Origin: Candidatus Dechloromonas phosphorivorans
Lineage (GTDB): Bacteria > Pseudomonadota > Gammaproteobacteria > Burkholderiales > Rhodocyclaceae
Assembly (NCBI GenBank): GCA_016721185.1
Contig: JADKIP010000002.1
Coordinates: forward strand, 1-64,000
DNA: 64,000 nt
Direction of reading: 5' to 3'
Shown here one piece after another: positions 44,483-51,835 of the stretch (position 1 is its first letter; every line of letters begins with the position of its first letter). A model generated the notes under the pieces. The model worked only from the letters and a program-made list of their open reading frames with translations, ran no database searches and had not been told where the DNA came from. Both the position numbers and the translations under genes were made by a program.

Positions 44483-44496
44483 TTGACCGCCGTCAA
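44483..44496. promoter_or_regulatory. DNR/FNR box of the hemerythrin operon
   Basis: TTGACCGCCGTCAA is a perfect palindrome of the Dnr pattern TTGAY-N4-RTCAA, 57 bases before the hemerythrin start. It shares the GTCAA half with the nirS box at 8551. Confidence 0.72.
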
Positions 44497-44507
44497 ATCT
44501 TGAAAAA

Positions 44508-45248
44508 TCAGGCGCTGATAACGCCAACCTGAAGCTCGTCGAACCAACTGATGAAGCGTTGAACATCGGCCCCGCGGTAGATCGCCCCGTGCTGCGGGCA
44601 AAGCATATCAACGTCCATCTGGGAGACGCGTTCGCACCAGCGCCGCTTGGCCTCGTTGGAGCCCATCCAGCGCTTGTGGAAGCCTTCGGCATGGCGGATA
44701 TGCGCATCAAAATTTTCAACGAACAAGCCGTCCATTCCCGGCGGCAGCAGCGCAGCCCCCACGTCACCGGAAAATAGCACCTTGGCAACCTTATCGTACA
44801 AATTGAAATTGCCGGAGGAGTGCAGGTAATGCGCCGGAATAGCCTTCAGTGATAACCCATCCAGCGAAATATCTATGCCTTCGTCAGGGATTTGCACAAA
44901 GGTTTCAGCATTGCCGCCAAAATGAGGCACAAAGCTACTCCACATCCAGCTGATATAGCAGCGCATGGCGGGGTTGAAGTCCAGCCAGAGCGCCAATGAC
45001 GAACATACATCCGGATCCTGGTGCGAGGCAAAGATGCCGGCCAGCGCAGTAGGGTCAAAATCAGCCGACAGTGCCGAAAAAACAGAAGGGAAAATTTCTG
45101 CACCGCCGGGATCAAGCAAAAGGCCTTTACCACCATAGGTCACCAGATATTCATTGGTGTCGATGAGGTAATTCGGCTTTTCCGGGTCGCGCACGATGGC
45201 TACCCATTTATGGTTACCGTCCTGAAAAATTGTCTTGGTTGTTTTCAT
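44508..45248 (-). CDS. Diiron-type metallo-beta-lactamase protein (ODP-like)
   Basis: 246 residues with the fold of the flavodiiron oxygen-reducing domain but no flavodoxin part. Likely ligands: His, Asp and Asp in ASHQDPDVCSS (HxDxD), His in IPAHYLHSSGN, Asp in LFSGDVGAA and His in CPQHGAIYRG. The usual DH after HxDxD is DV, as in oxygen-binding diiron proteins used as sensors rather than hydrolases. Its ATG directly follows the stop of the chemoreceptor-like gene (TGAATG), so the two are coupled. I infer an O2 or NO sensor for taxis. Confidence 0.7.
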   Translation of the reverse strand: MKTTKTIFQDGNHKWVAIVRDPEKPNYLIDTNEYLVTYGGKGLLLDPGGAEIFPSVFSALSADFDPTALAGIFASHQDPDVCSSLALWLDFNPAMRCYISWMWSSFVPHFGGNAETFVQIPDEGIDISLDGLSLKAIPAHYLHSSGNFNLYDKVAKVLFSGDVGAALLPPGMDGLFVENFDAHIRHAEGFHKRWMGSNEAKRRWCERVSQMDVDMLCPQHGAIYRGADVQRFISWFDELQVGVISA

Positions 45249-45896
45249 TCATCCCCTCCAGTTATTTCGATTTCCGGTAAAAAATGCCGAGCGACGCAGA
45301 GCCTCCAGCGAACCGCGAATTTCCTCGACAACGCCATCAAACTCGCCTGACACCTGAGCGAGCGAAGCGGCAAAACTCTGGCCATAAGCGGCTTCAATTT
45401 TGGCTGATTTAGCTAACACGCCACCCAGCTCTACCATTTGAAAGACATCCTCCAGCGCCCCCTTGAGTTGCCGCCGCAAGATAGTCAATTGTTGGTCGCG
45501 CCGCTCAATTTCCCGCTTGTGATCTTGAAGAATGCGCGCAACGGCAGGCTGCTGCGGCGCCAACCGGGCCGCTTCACTCAGCAAGCGGCCGGTTCGAATG
45601 CCCTTCAGGCCGATTGACACCTGATTGACGCAGGCATGGATCAGGCCGTTCAACGACTCCATGCAAGTGCGTAAATCCTGCGAAAAAACGCGCAATTCGT
45701 TCGACAGCACGCCAAAACCCAAGGCGGCAGTGCCGGCCCGCTTGGCAAGAAAAATGGCATTGAGCGCCATGATATTGATCTTGACCGAGACGCCGACCAC
45801 GCGCTTGATCTCTTCATTGATATGCACGATTTGCAACAGGTCTGTGCCCGCTGCCGGCGTTTTGGCGGTCATTATTGAGGTGGCTGTCATCTTCAT
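45249..45896 (-). CDS. Soluble chemoreceptor-like signalling protein
   Basis: 215 residues, no membrane segment, mostly coiled coil. SVKINIMALNAIFLAKRAGT and GFGVLSNELRVFSQDL match the MCP signalling tip (cf. NLLALNAAIEAARAGE and GFAVVAdEVR), but several tip residues differ, so coupling to CheA may be altered. The rest is charged coiled coil (HKREIERRDQQLTILRRQLK). Coupled to the diiron protein gene, it could relay its signal to chemotaxis or another pathway. Confidence 0.65.
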   Translation of the reverse strand: MKMTATSIMTAKTPAAGTDLLQIVHINEEIKRVVGVSVKINIMALNAIFLAKRAGTAALGFGVLSNELRVFSQDLRTCMESLNGLIHACVNQVSIGLKGIRTGRLLSEAARLAPQQPAVARILQDHKREIERRDQQLTILRRQLKGALEDVFQMVELGGVLAKSAKIEAAYGQSFAASLAQVSGEFDGVVEEIRGSLEALRRSAFFTGNRNNWRG

Positions 45897-46052
45897 CCAG
45901 GCATCAGGTTTTTTTCAATTAGACAAATGCTGACTCAATTTTTTAGTCGTTCCCGCAGCAGCACGCGTGCGTCAGTTGCGAATACCTGATCCCCACCGGA
46001 GCGGGGATGAACGACTAATCAGTACAGCCTAAGCCAACAGACTATCGGCAGT
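45897..46052. other. Intergenic, upstream of the chemoreceptor-like gene
   Basis: Holds ATCCCC-ACCGGAGC-GGGGAT, a small hairpin (45989-46007), and a short stem AGACT/AGTCT followed by ATTTTT near 46039-46060. The promoter of the minus-strand pair should lie here. Confidence 0.35.
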
Positions 46053-47801
46053 CTATTTTTCCATAACGTAGGTACCCGGCGCATCTGCCAGCGCTGGAAA
46101 TTTGCGATTGCTCGCCGGATAAGCGTCAACCAGATCGCCGGTGCGCTCGCCTAACCAGCGCGTCCAGTCCTCCCACCAGGTGCCCGGCTTTTTGTCGGCA
46201 CGGCCAAACCAGTGTTCCCAGTGCTCATTGCGTTCCGGTTCAGCAATCCAGTACGCCCGCTTGGGCGGGTTAGCCGGCGGATTGACGATACCGAGAATAT
46301 GCCCGGAAGTGGAAAGAACAAAACGCACCGGCGCCTTCACGTTGATTTGCTTGCGAATGCGGTAACACTGCTTCCACGGGGCAATATGGTCATCTTCCGC
46401 AGTCACCGCATAAAGCGGCTGAACGATAAGATCGAGGTCAATCGATTCACCGGCGATAGTCAGTTTGTCGCGCTTGATCAGGTTATTTTCCAGATACATC
46501 TCGCGCAGGTAATAGGAGTGCATGGCCTGCGGCATACGTGTCGTATCAACGTTCCAGAAAAGCACGTCGAAAGCCGGCAGAGATTCGCCGAGCAGGTAAC
46601 TATTGACCCAGTAATTCCAGATCAGGCTATTCGAACGCAACAAACGGAAAGAGCCCGCCATCTCGTTGCCATCGAGGTAACCCTTCTTGGCCATCGACTC
46701 TTCCAGTGCGCCAATACAGGCTTCGTCGATAAAGACATCAATATCGCCCGGGTGAGCGAAATCGGTCAGCGTCGTGAACAACGTCCAGTGCGCCACCGGC
46801 ACCTTGTCGACACCGAAACGCTTGTTGGCCCAGGCCATATAGGTACTGACCAGCGTGCCGCCGATACAGTAGCCAACCAGATGCACCTTGGGCACCTTGC
46901 AGAACTCGCAGGCAACGCGCACGACCTCATCAACCCCTTCAAGCAGGTAGTCGTCGAGACGCACTTCGGAAAGTTCCTTGCCTGGATTTTTCCAACTGGT
47001 AATGAATACCGAGAACCCCTGATCGGTCAGATGCTTGACCATGCTCTTTTTAGCGGTGAGATCAAGAATGTAGAACTTGTTGATCCACGGGGTAATGATC
47101 ACGATGGGCGTTGCCCGGACTTTTTCCGTGGTCGGCGCGTAATGAATCAGCTCGACAAGGCGATTGCGGAAGACCACTTTGCCCGGCGTCGTTGCCAAAT
47201 CCTTGCCGACAACGAAGGCATCCGGCGCAACCATCTGGATATTCTTGGCTTGTGCATCCCGCTGGAAATTTTCCCAGCCGGCTTTCAAACTTTCGCCCTT
47301 GGTCGCCACAAAACGTTCCATCGCCACCGGGTTAAGCCAGAAGAAATTTGACGGCGCGACCATATTCAGCCAGTTACGCAACCAGAAGGCAGAACGCCGG
47401 CGCTCCTTGTCGGATAAGCCGGGGGTCTCGAACAACATGTCCTCAAAGCGCCGCGTGTAAGCCAGATACAGTTCTTTGATGATGTCCCAGCTCGCCGAAT
47501 CGGTCCAGGCCGGATGGGCAAAACGGGCGTCGTCAGAATTTGGTTGAATGACATCAGTCGAAGGAATGCCCATGGCTCGTCGCATCACATGCGTCTGCAA
47601 GGCAAAAAGATCGCCGGAAAGCGCGTTGACCGCACGCGTCAACTCTTGCGGGTGCATCAACCACGCCACCTGCGCATTGAGCAGCGACGTCGTAACGCCG
47701 TAGGGATCAACCACTTTGCTGGCCGCTTTACTGGCTGCTTCGAGCGGACTCAAGGTACTGAGATCAACACCATTGGTTCTTGCTGACAAATTACCGGACA
47801 T
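46053..47801 (-). CDS. phaC: Class I polyhydroxyalkanoate synthase PhaC
   Basis: 582 residues. It polymerises 3-hydroxyacyl-CoA into PHA granules. The lipase-like box is GYCIGGTL, with the catalytic Cys replacing Ser. The catalytic Asp is probably in YAVTAEDDHIAPWK and the His in LSTSGHILGIVNPP. The N-terminal domain and WLNPVAMERF-type segment (NFFWLNPVAMERFVATKGES) are typical of class I. The start at 47801 follows AAAGGGAAATCAAG. No phaA/phaB genes follow, so the rest of the pathway is elsewhere. Confidence 0.95.
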   Translation of the reverse strand: MSGNLSARTNGVDLSTLSPLEAASKAASKVVDPYGVTTSLLNAQVAWLMHPQELTRAVNALSGDLFALQTHVMRRAMGIPSTDVIQPNSDDARFAHPAWTDSASWDIIKELYLAYTRRFEDMLFETPGLSDKERRRSAFWLRNWLNMVAPSNFFWLNPVAMERFVATKGESLKAGWENFQRDAQAKNIQMVAPDAFVVGKDLATTPGKVVFRNRLVELIHYAPTTEKVRATPIVIITPWINKFYILDLTAKKSMVKHLTDQGFSVFITSWKNPGKELSEVRLDDYLLEGVDEVVRVACEFCKVPKVHLVGYCIGGTLVSTYMAWANKRFGVDKVPVAHWTLFTTLTDFAHPGDIDVFIDEACIGALEESMAKKGYLDGNEMAGSFRLLRSNSLIWNYWVNSYLLGESLPAFDVLFWNVDTTRMPQAMHSYYLREMYLENNLIKRDKLTIAGESIDLDLIVQPLYAVTAEDDHIAPWKQCYRIRKQINVKAPVRFVLSTSGHILGIVNPPANPPKRAYWIAEPERNEHWEHWFGRADKKPGTWWEDWTRWLGERTGDLVDAYPASNRKFPALADAPGTYVMEK

Positions 47802-47846
47802 CTTGATTTCCCTTTGCTGAACTTGCATCTGAACTCATGCGCCATC

Positions 47847-49259
47847 TTACAGCGTCACTGACTCGCCAGGCTGCGGCATACGCACGCCCGACCAGCCAAG
47901 TTTTTCCTCGATTGCCTGGACAAAATGGGTCGACGCACTGGATTCTCCATGCACAACAAACGTCTGCCCCGGCGACTGGTGAAAGCCGCCCAGCCAATCG
48001 AGCAAGGCTTTTTGATCAGCATGCGCGGAGAGGCCACCCACGGTATAAATTCTGGCCCGCACCGGCACTTGTTGGCCAAAAATACGGACCAGGCGAGCCC
48101 CATCGACCAAGCGCCGCCCCAGCGAGCCAGCGGCCTGAAAACCGGTGATCAGGATGCTGCACTCGCTACGCGGCAAATTTTCGCGCAGGTGATACTTGAT
48201 CCGTCCGGCTTCGCACATGCCGCTTGCCGAGATGATGACCGCACCGCTGCGCACATTGTTCAGCGCCTTGGAACGTTCGACATCAGCGACAAACTCAACT
48301 TTCATTTTTTCCGGATGCGCCTCTTGCCAGGCAATCAGCTCACGGGTTTCCGGATCAAGCACTTCCTGATGCGCCAAAGTAATGCGGGTCGCTTTGTTGG
48401 CCATCGGCGAATCGACATAAACCTTAAGCGGACTCAGGCGTTTTCGGCGCACCAGATCGGCCATCGTGTACAGCATTTCCTGCGTGCGCCCAACGGCAAA
48501 GGCCGGAATGATCAGATTTCCCCCGGCCGCCCGCGTGCGCTCGAAAGCGCTGACAATTTCATCTTCGGTTTCGGGCAGGGAACGGTGCAAACGGTCGCCA
48601 TAGGTCGATTCAATCAACAGCACATCCGCTGCCGGCACCGGCTTTTCAGGGTCGTTCAGCACCGGGCGACCGGACATGCCGAGGTCGCCGGAAAAAACCA
48701 GCTTGCGCGGTCGACCTTCGTCAGTGACGGTCACTTCCAGCCAGGATGAACCGAGAATATGGCCGGCGTCATGAAAACAAACAGTGACGGTTTCAAGCGG
48801 TTTGATCGGGGTGCGATAAGCCACCGGCTGGAGCAGTTTGAGCGCATCAAGCGCCTGCGCTACCGAATAAAGCGGTGCCGGAATACCGCGCTCGACCTGA
48901 CCACGCCGATGCCGATGGCGCAGTTGCCACTCCGCTTCCTTTTCCTGAATGAAAGCGCTGTCCGGCAACAAGACTTCGAGCAAATCGATGGTTGCCGGGG
49001 TGGCGTAGATCGGCCCCTTGTAACCCAGCATGGCCAGGCGCGGCAGCAAGCCGGAGTGATCGATGTGGGCATGCGTCAGTAAAACGAAGTCAATTTTGCG
49101 AACATCAAAGCCAAAATTGAGCGCATGGAGATTCTTCGTGCGGGCCTCCGGACCCCCTTGAAACATGCCGCAATCGACCAGAAAGCGGGTATCACCCGTT
49201 TCCACCAACGTACAGGAACCGGTCACTTCACCGGCGGCACCGAGAAAACAGAGTCGCAT
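47847..49259 (-). CDS. Beta-CASP metallo-beta-lactamase, RNase-like
   Basis: 470 residues. An MBL core with zinc motif THAHIDHSGLLPR and HDAGHILGSS leads to GDLGMSGRPV, then the beta-CASP domain (ESTYGDRLH; IIPAFAVGRTQEML) and the Cterminal GGLSAHADQKALLDW and VHGESSAS. It resembles the bacterial CPSF-like RNA exonucleases (YciI/TTHA0252 type). An RNA role is assumed from the family. It lies 46 bases ahead of phaC on the same strand and is divergent from the stress protein gene. Confidence 0.9.
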   Translation of the reverse strand: MRLCFLGAAGEVTGSCTLVETGDTRFLVDCGMFQGGPEARTKNLHALNFGFDVRKIDFVLLTHAHIDHSGLLPRLAMLGYKGPIYATPATIDLLEVLLPDSAFIQEKEAEWQLRHRHRRGQVERGIPAPLYSVAQALDALKLLQPVAYRTPIKPLETVTVCFHDAGHILGSSWLEVTVTDEGRPRKLVFSGDLGMSGRPVLNDPEKPVPAADVLLIESTYGDRLHRSLPETEDEIVSAFERTRAAGGNLIIPAFAVGRTQEMLYTMADLVRRKRLSPLKVYVDSPMANKATRITLAHQEVLDPETRELIAWQEAHPEKMKVEFVADVERSKALNNVRSGAVIISASGMCEAGRIKYHLRENLPRSECSILITGFQAAGSLGRRLVDGARLVRIFGQQVPVRARIYTVGGLSAHADQKALLDWLGGFHQSPGQTFVVHGESSASTHFVQAIEEKLGWSGVRMPQPGESVTL

Positions 49260-49342
49260 ATTTTATTTCCCCCTGACTTGGCGTAGCATGAACTTCAACT
49301 AGGCGGAATGCAACGCCAGCAGCCAGTTTCAGGAGGTAGACC

Positions 49343-49786
49343 ATGTTTAAACATATTCTTGTCCCAACCGACGGTTCCGAACTTTCCCAAGCCACTGCCA
49401 AGCGGGCCGTTTCGTTTGCCAAGGAAGCCGGCGCACGTGTAACGGTCTTTTTTGCCAAGCCGGAATATCCGATCGCCTATTTTGGCGAAGGTGCGCTGAT
49501 CGATCCGACGACACCGGAGAAATTTTCCGAGATGGCCGATCAGCAGGCTGAGCAGTATCTCGGCGAAGTTCAGGCCTTGTGCGCTACCGAAGGGGTTGAA
49601 TGCGCGACCATCTCAGCGACCAGTGATGTGCCTTATGAGGCCATCATTGAAGCAGCTGAGAAATCCGGCTGCGACCTGATTTTCATGGCTTCCCACGGTC
49701 GACGCGGATTTAGCGGCTTTTTGCTGGGCAGCGAGACCAACAAGGTGCTGACCCACTCCAAGGTACCGGTGCTGGTTTACCGCTGA
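49343..49786 (+). CDS. Universal stress protein
   Basis: 147-residue UspA-fold protein that starts MFKHILVPTDGSELSQATAK after AGGAGGT. The nucleotide-binding motif near the C-terminus is ASHGRRGFSGFLLGSETNKV (G-2x-G-9x-G-S/T type), so it probably binds ATP. Its 83-base separation from the divergent beta-CASP gene includes its promoter. Confidence 0.93.
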   Translation: MFKHILVPTDGSELSQATAKRAVSFAKEAGARVTVFFAKPEYPIAYFGEGALIDPTTPEKFSEMADQQAEQYLGEVQALCATEGVECATISATSDVPYEAIIEAAEKSGCDLIFMASHGRRGFSGFLLGSETNKVLTHSKVPVLVYR

Positions 49787-49835
49787 GAAATTGCACTATT
49801 GAGCGTTGGTGTGTCGCTGTTGCCCAACGTTGCCC

Positions 49836-49875
49836 GCCGTTGCCTAACGCCTCGCTTGAACGAGGTTAGGCAACA
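49836..49875. terminator. Bidirectional hairpin between converging genes
   Basis: GTTGCCTAACGCCTCG and CGAGGTTAGGCAAC form a long stem with a single bulge and a CTTGAA loop. It lies between the stops of the stress protein gene and the minus-strand secreted protein gene. Confidence 0.7.
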
Positions 49876-49896
49876 GTAGCGTTGCAGAACAATCGT

Positions 49897-50610
49897 TCAG
49901 CGTGCCGAGCAGTGTGCCTGCCCCGGCAGGATGCGGCAGAGGATGCGGCCGTTATTCGTATCAACAAAATCCACCTCATCGAGCGCGCCCATCAGGTAGC
50001 GCTTTTTCAGCGTGAAATCGGTCGGCTTGCCATAGGTGGCCTTCCAGAACGTCGTACTTTCGCTGATCACTGGCTCGATCAAATGCGCCCTCGCCCGTAA
50101 GCCGACATGGCCGGCAGCGCTGGCCGGTAGGTCGGCGCTAAAACCGGCGTTGTCATCGACCAGGCGCGGGTAGAAATCGTAGAGATTCTCAAACGCCAGA
50201 AAATAGTCGTAGCGCCAGCTCACCTTCATTTGCTGGACGACGCCGATCTTGTCCTCGTGGGCGTACTCGCCGCGTTCAACCGCCACCGACTGCAGCGGCA
50301 GGAATTTGTACTGGTAATAGTCGTCGACCGCAGGATCGGCCAATGGGCGCCAGCTCCAGCCCTCGGTCAGCTGGTTGAAAGCCATCCGATAGCGCGCCTC
50401 AACCCGCTCACCGACGACCTCGACGGTAAAGCCTGAACTGGCCGAGAGATCGACATCAACTTCGATTTTTTCTCCCGGCTTGGCGTGCAAGCTTGCCTGC
50501 GGCAACTGCGCCAAGGCTTCGAACTGCCGATCAGCCGGCTCAGCGGCCTGCGCCGGTGAAAAAATGGCGGCCGCTGCAACTACCGAAATTACGCTTCTGA
50601 GGAAAATCAT
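49897..50610 (-). CDS. Secreted hypothetical protein
   Basis: 237 residues from 50610, with a signal peptide (MIFLRSVISVVAAAAIFSPAQA). The mature protein is hydrophilic and aromatic-rich (YYQYKFLPLQSVAVERGEYA; WRYDYFLAFENLYDFYPRLV), with two Cys close to the end. No family recognised. It lies about 100 bases after the ABC export operon on the same strand and could be co-expressed with it. Confidence 0.6.
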   Translation of the reverse strand: MIFLRSVISVVAAAAIFSPAQAAEPADRQFEALAQLPQASLHAKPGEKIEVDVDLSASSGFTVEVVGERVEARYRMAFNQLTEGWSWRPLADPAVDDYYQYKFLPLQSVAVERGEYAHEDKIGVVQQMKVSWRYDYFLAFENLYDFYPRLVDDNAGFSADLPASAAGHVGLRARAHLIEPVISESTTFWKATYGKPTDFTLKKRYLMGALDEVDFVDTNNGRILCRILPGQAHCSAR

Positions 50611-50708
50611 GGTGATCCTGAACTCGGTCATTTAGGCGAAAACGGCAACCATGCTGAACCGGCCAGCGCGCCAAGCCAATGATGCACATCAACGAACCCT
50701 GATGGCGC

Positions 50709-51833
50709 TCAGCCCTGCGTCTGGGTCACCGCCTTGCGGAAGCGGAAGAGCGCGACACCGAAAAAGCAGGCACCGACCGCCGTCATCGCCAGCAAATCAC
50801 GCCAGACGACAGCGAACCCTGCCCCACGATAAAGAATGGCCTGGGCGAGGCGGACGAAATAGGTGGTCGGCGCCGCGAGCATGATGTTCTGAACCAGCGG
50901 CGGCATGCTCTCGCGTGGCGAAACGCCGCCAGAGAGCATCATCAGGGGAATGATGCAGAGGATGACGAGCAGCCCGAGTTGCGGCATCGAGCGGGCCAGC
51001 GTGCCAAGAAAGATGCCAATCGAGGCTGCGGCAAACAGGTAGCAGGCGGCAGCGGCGAGAAAGAGCGGAATCGAACCCGAGATCGGGACTTTCAATACCT
51101 GTTGCACCATGACCAGCAAGGCAAAGGTGACGCCGATCAGCACCGCCAAGCCATTCGCCCATATTTTAGCCATCATGATTTCGGCAGGGGTCAGCGGCAT
51201 GACCAGCAGGTGTTCGATGGTGCCGTGCTCGCGTTCGCGAATAAAGGCGGCGCCGACCAGAATGATGGTCAGCATGGTGACGTTGTTGATCACTTCCATC
51301 ACCCCGCCGAACCAGACGCCAGTCAGGTTGGGGTTGAAGAGGACGCGGGTGGTCAGCTTGATCGGCGACTCGGCGCCGTCGCGCTTGCCGGTGAGGTATT
51401 CATTCACTTCGCCGAGCGCGATGCTCTTGATGTAGGTGGCGCCGATAAAGGCCTGGCCCATGATCGTGGCGTCGATATTGAGCTGGATATCGGGCACGCG
51501 GCCGGCCTCTACGTTGCGCTGAAAATTGGCTGGAATGATCAGGGTGAAGTTGTAGCGCCCGGAGTCCATTGCCGCATCGAGTTCATTTAATCCAATTTGC
51601 TGCGGTGGACGGAAATAAGGGGCATAAAAAGCGCCGACGATACGCCGGGAAAGTGGCGACTGATCTTCATCAACCACCGCCACCGGGGCATTGCGCAGTT
51701 CTTGCGAGGCGCCGGTCGCCGCGGTGTAGATGGCGCCGGAAAAGGCCCAGCAGATCAGGATCAGCAGCACTTTGTCGGCCCACAGGCTTTTGAGTTCCTT
51801 CAGCCCCAGACGGTAGATATTGTCGAGCCGCAT
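50709..51833 (-). CDS. ABC-2 type permease
   Basis: 374 residues: an N-terminal membrane helix, a large periplasmic loop, and five C-terminal helices (for example MEVINNVTMLTIILVGAAFI; LGLLVILCIIPLMMLSGGVS). EREHGTIEHLLVMPLTPAEI is the coupling region typical of YhhJ/YbhS-type exporters. It follows the fused ATPase-permease gene with no gap, and the two permeases probably form the channel together. Confidence 0.92.
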   Translation of the reverse strand: MRLDNIYRLGLKELKSLWADKVLLILICWAFSGAIYTAATGASQELRNAPVAVVDEDQSPLSRRIVGAFYAPYFRPPQQIGLNELDAAMDSGRYNFTLIIPANFQRNVEAGRVPDIQLNIDATIMGQAFIGATYIKSIALGEVNEYLTGKRDGAESPIKLTTRVLFNPNLTGVWFGGVMEVINNVTMLTIILVGAAFIREREHGTIEHLLVMPLTPAEIMMAKIWANGLAVLIGVTFALLVMVQQVLKVPISGSIPLFLAAAACYLFAAASIGIFLGTLARSMPQLGLLVILCIIPLMMLSGGVSPRESMPPLVQNIMLAAPTTYFVRLAQAILYRGAGFAVVWRDLLAMTAVGACFFGVALFRFRKAVTQTQG

Positions 51834-51835
51834 GA

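Noticed and set aside
45987..46013. Single sequence resembling a type I-E CRISPR repeat (ATCCCC-ACCGGAGC-GGGGATGAAC)
   Set aside because: Only one copy, no second repeat at spacer distance, no cas genes. More likely a simple hairpin.
46212..47351. 379-residue open frame antisense to phaC
   Set aside because: Shadow of a long GC-rich gene with no family resemblance.
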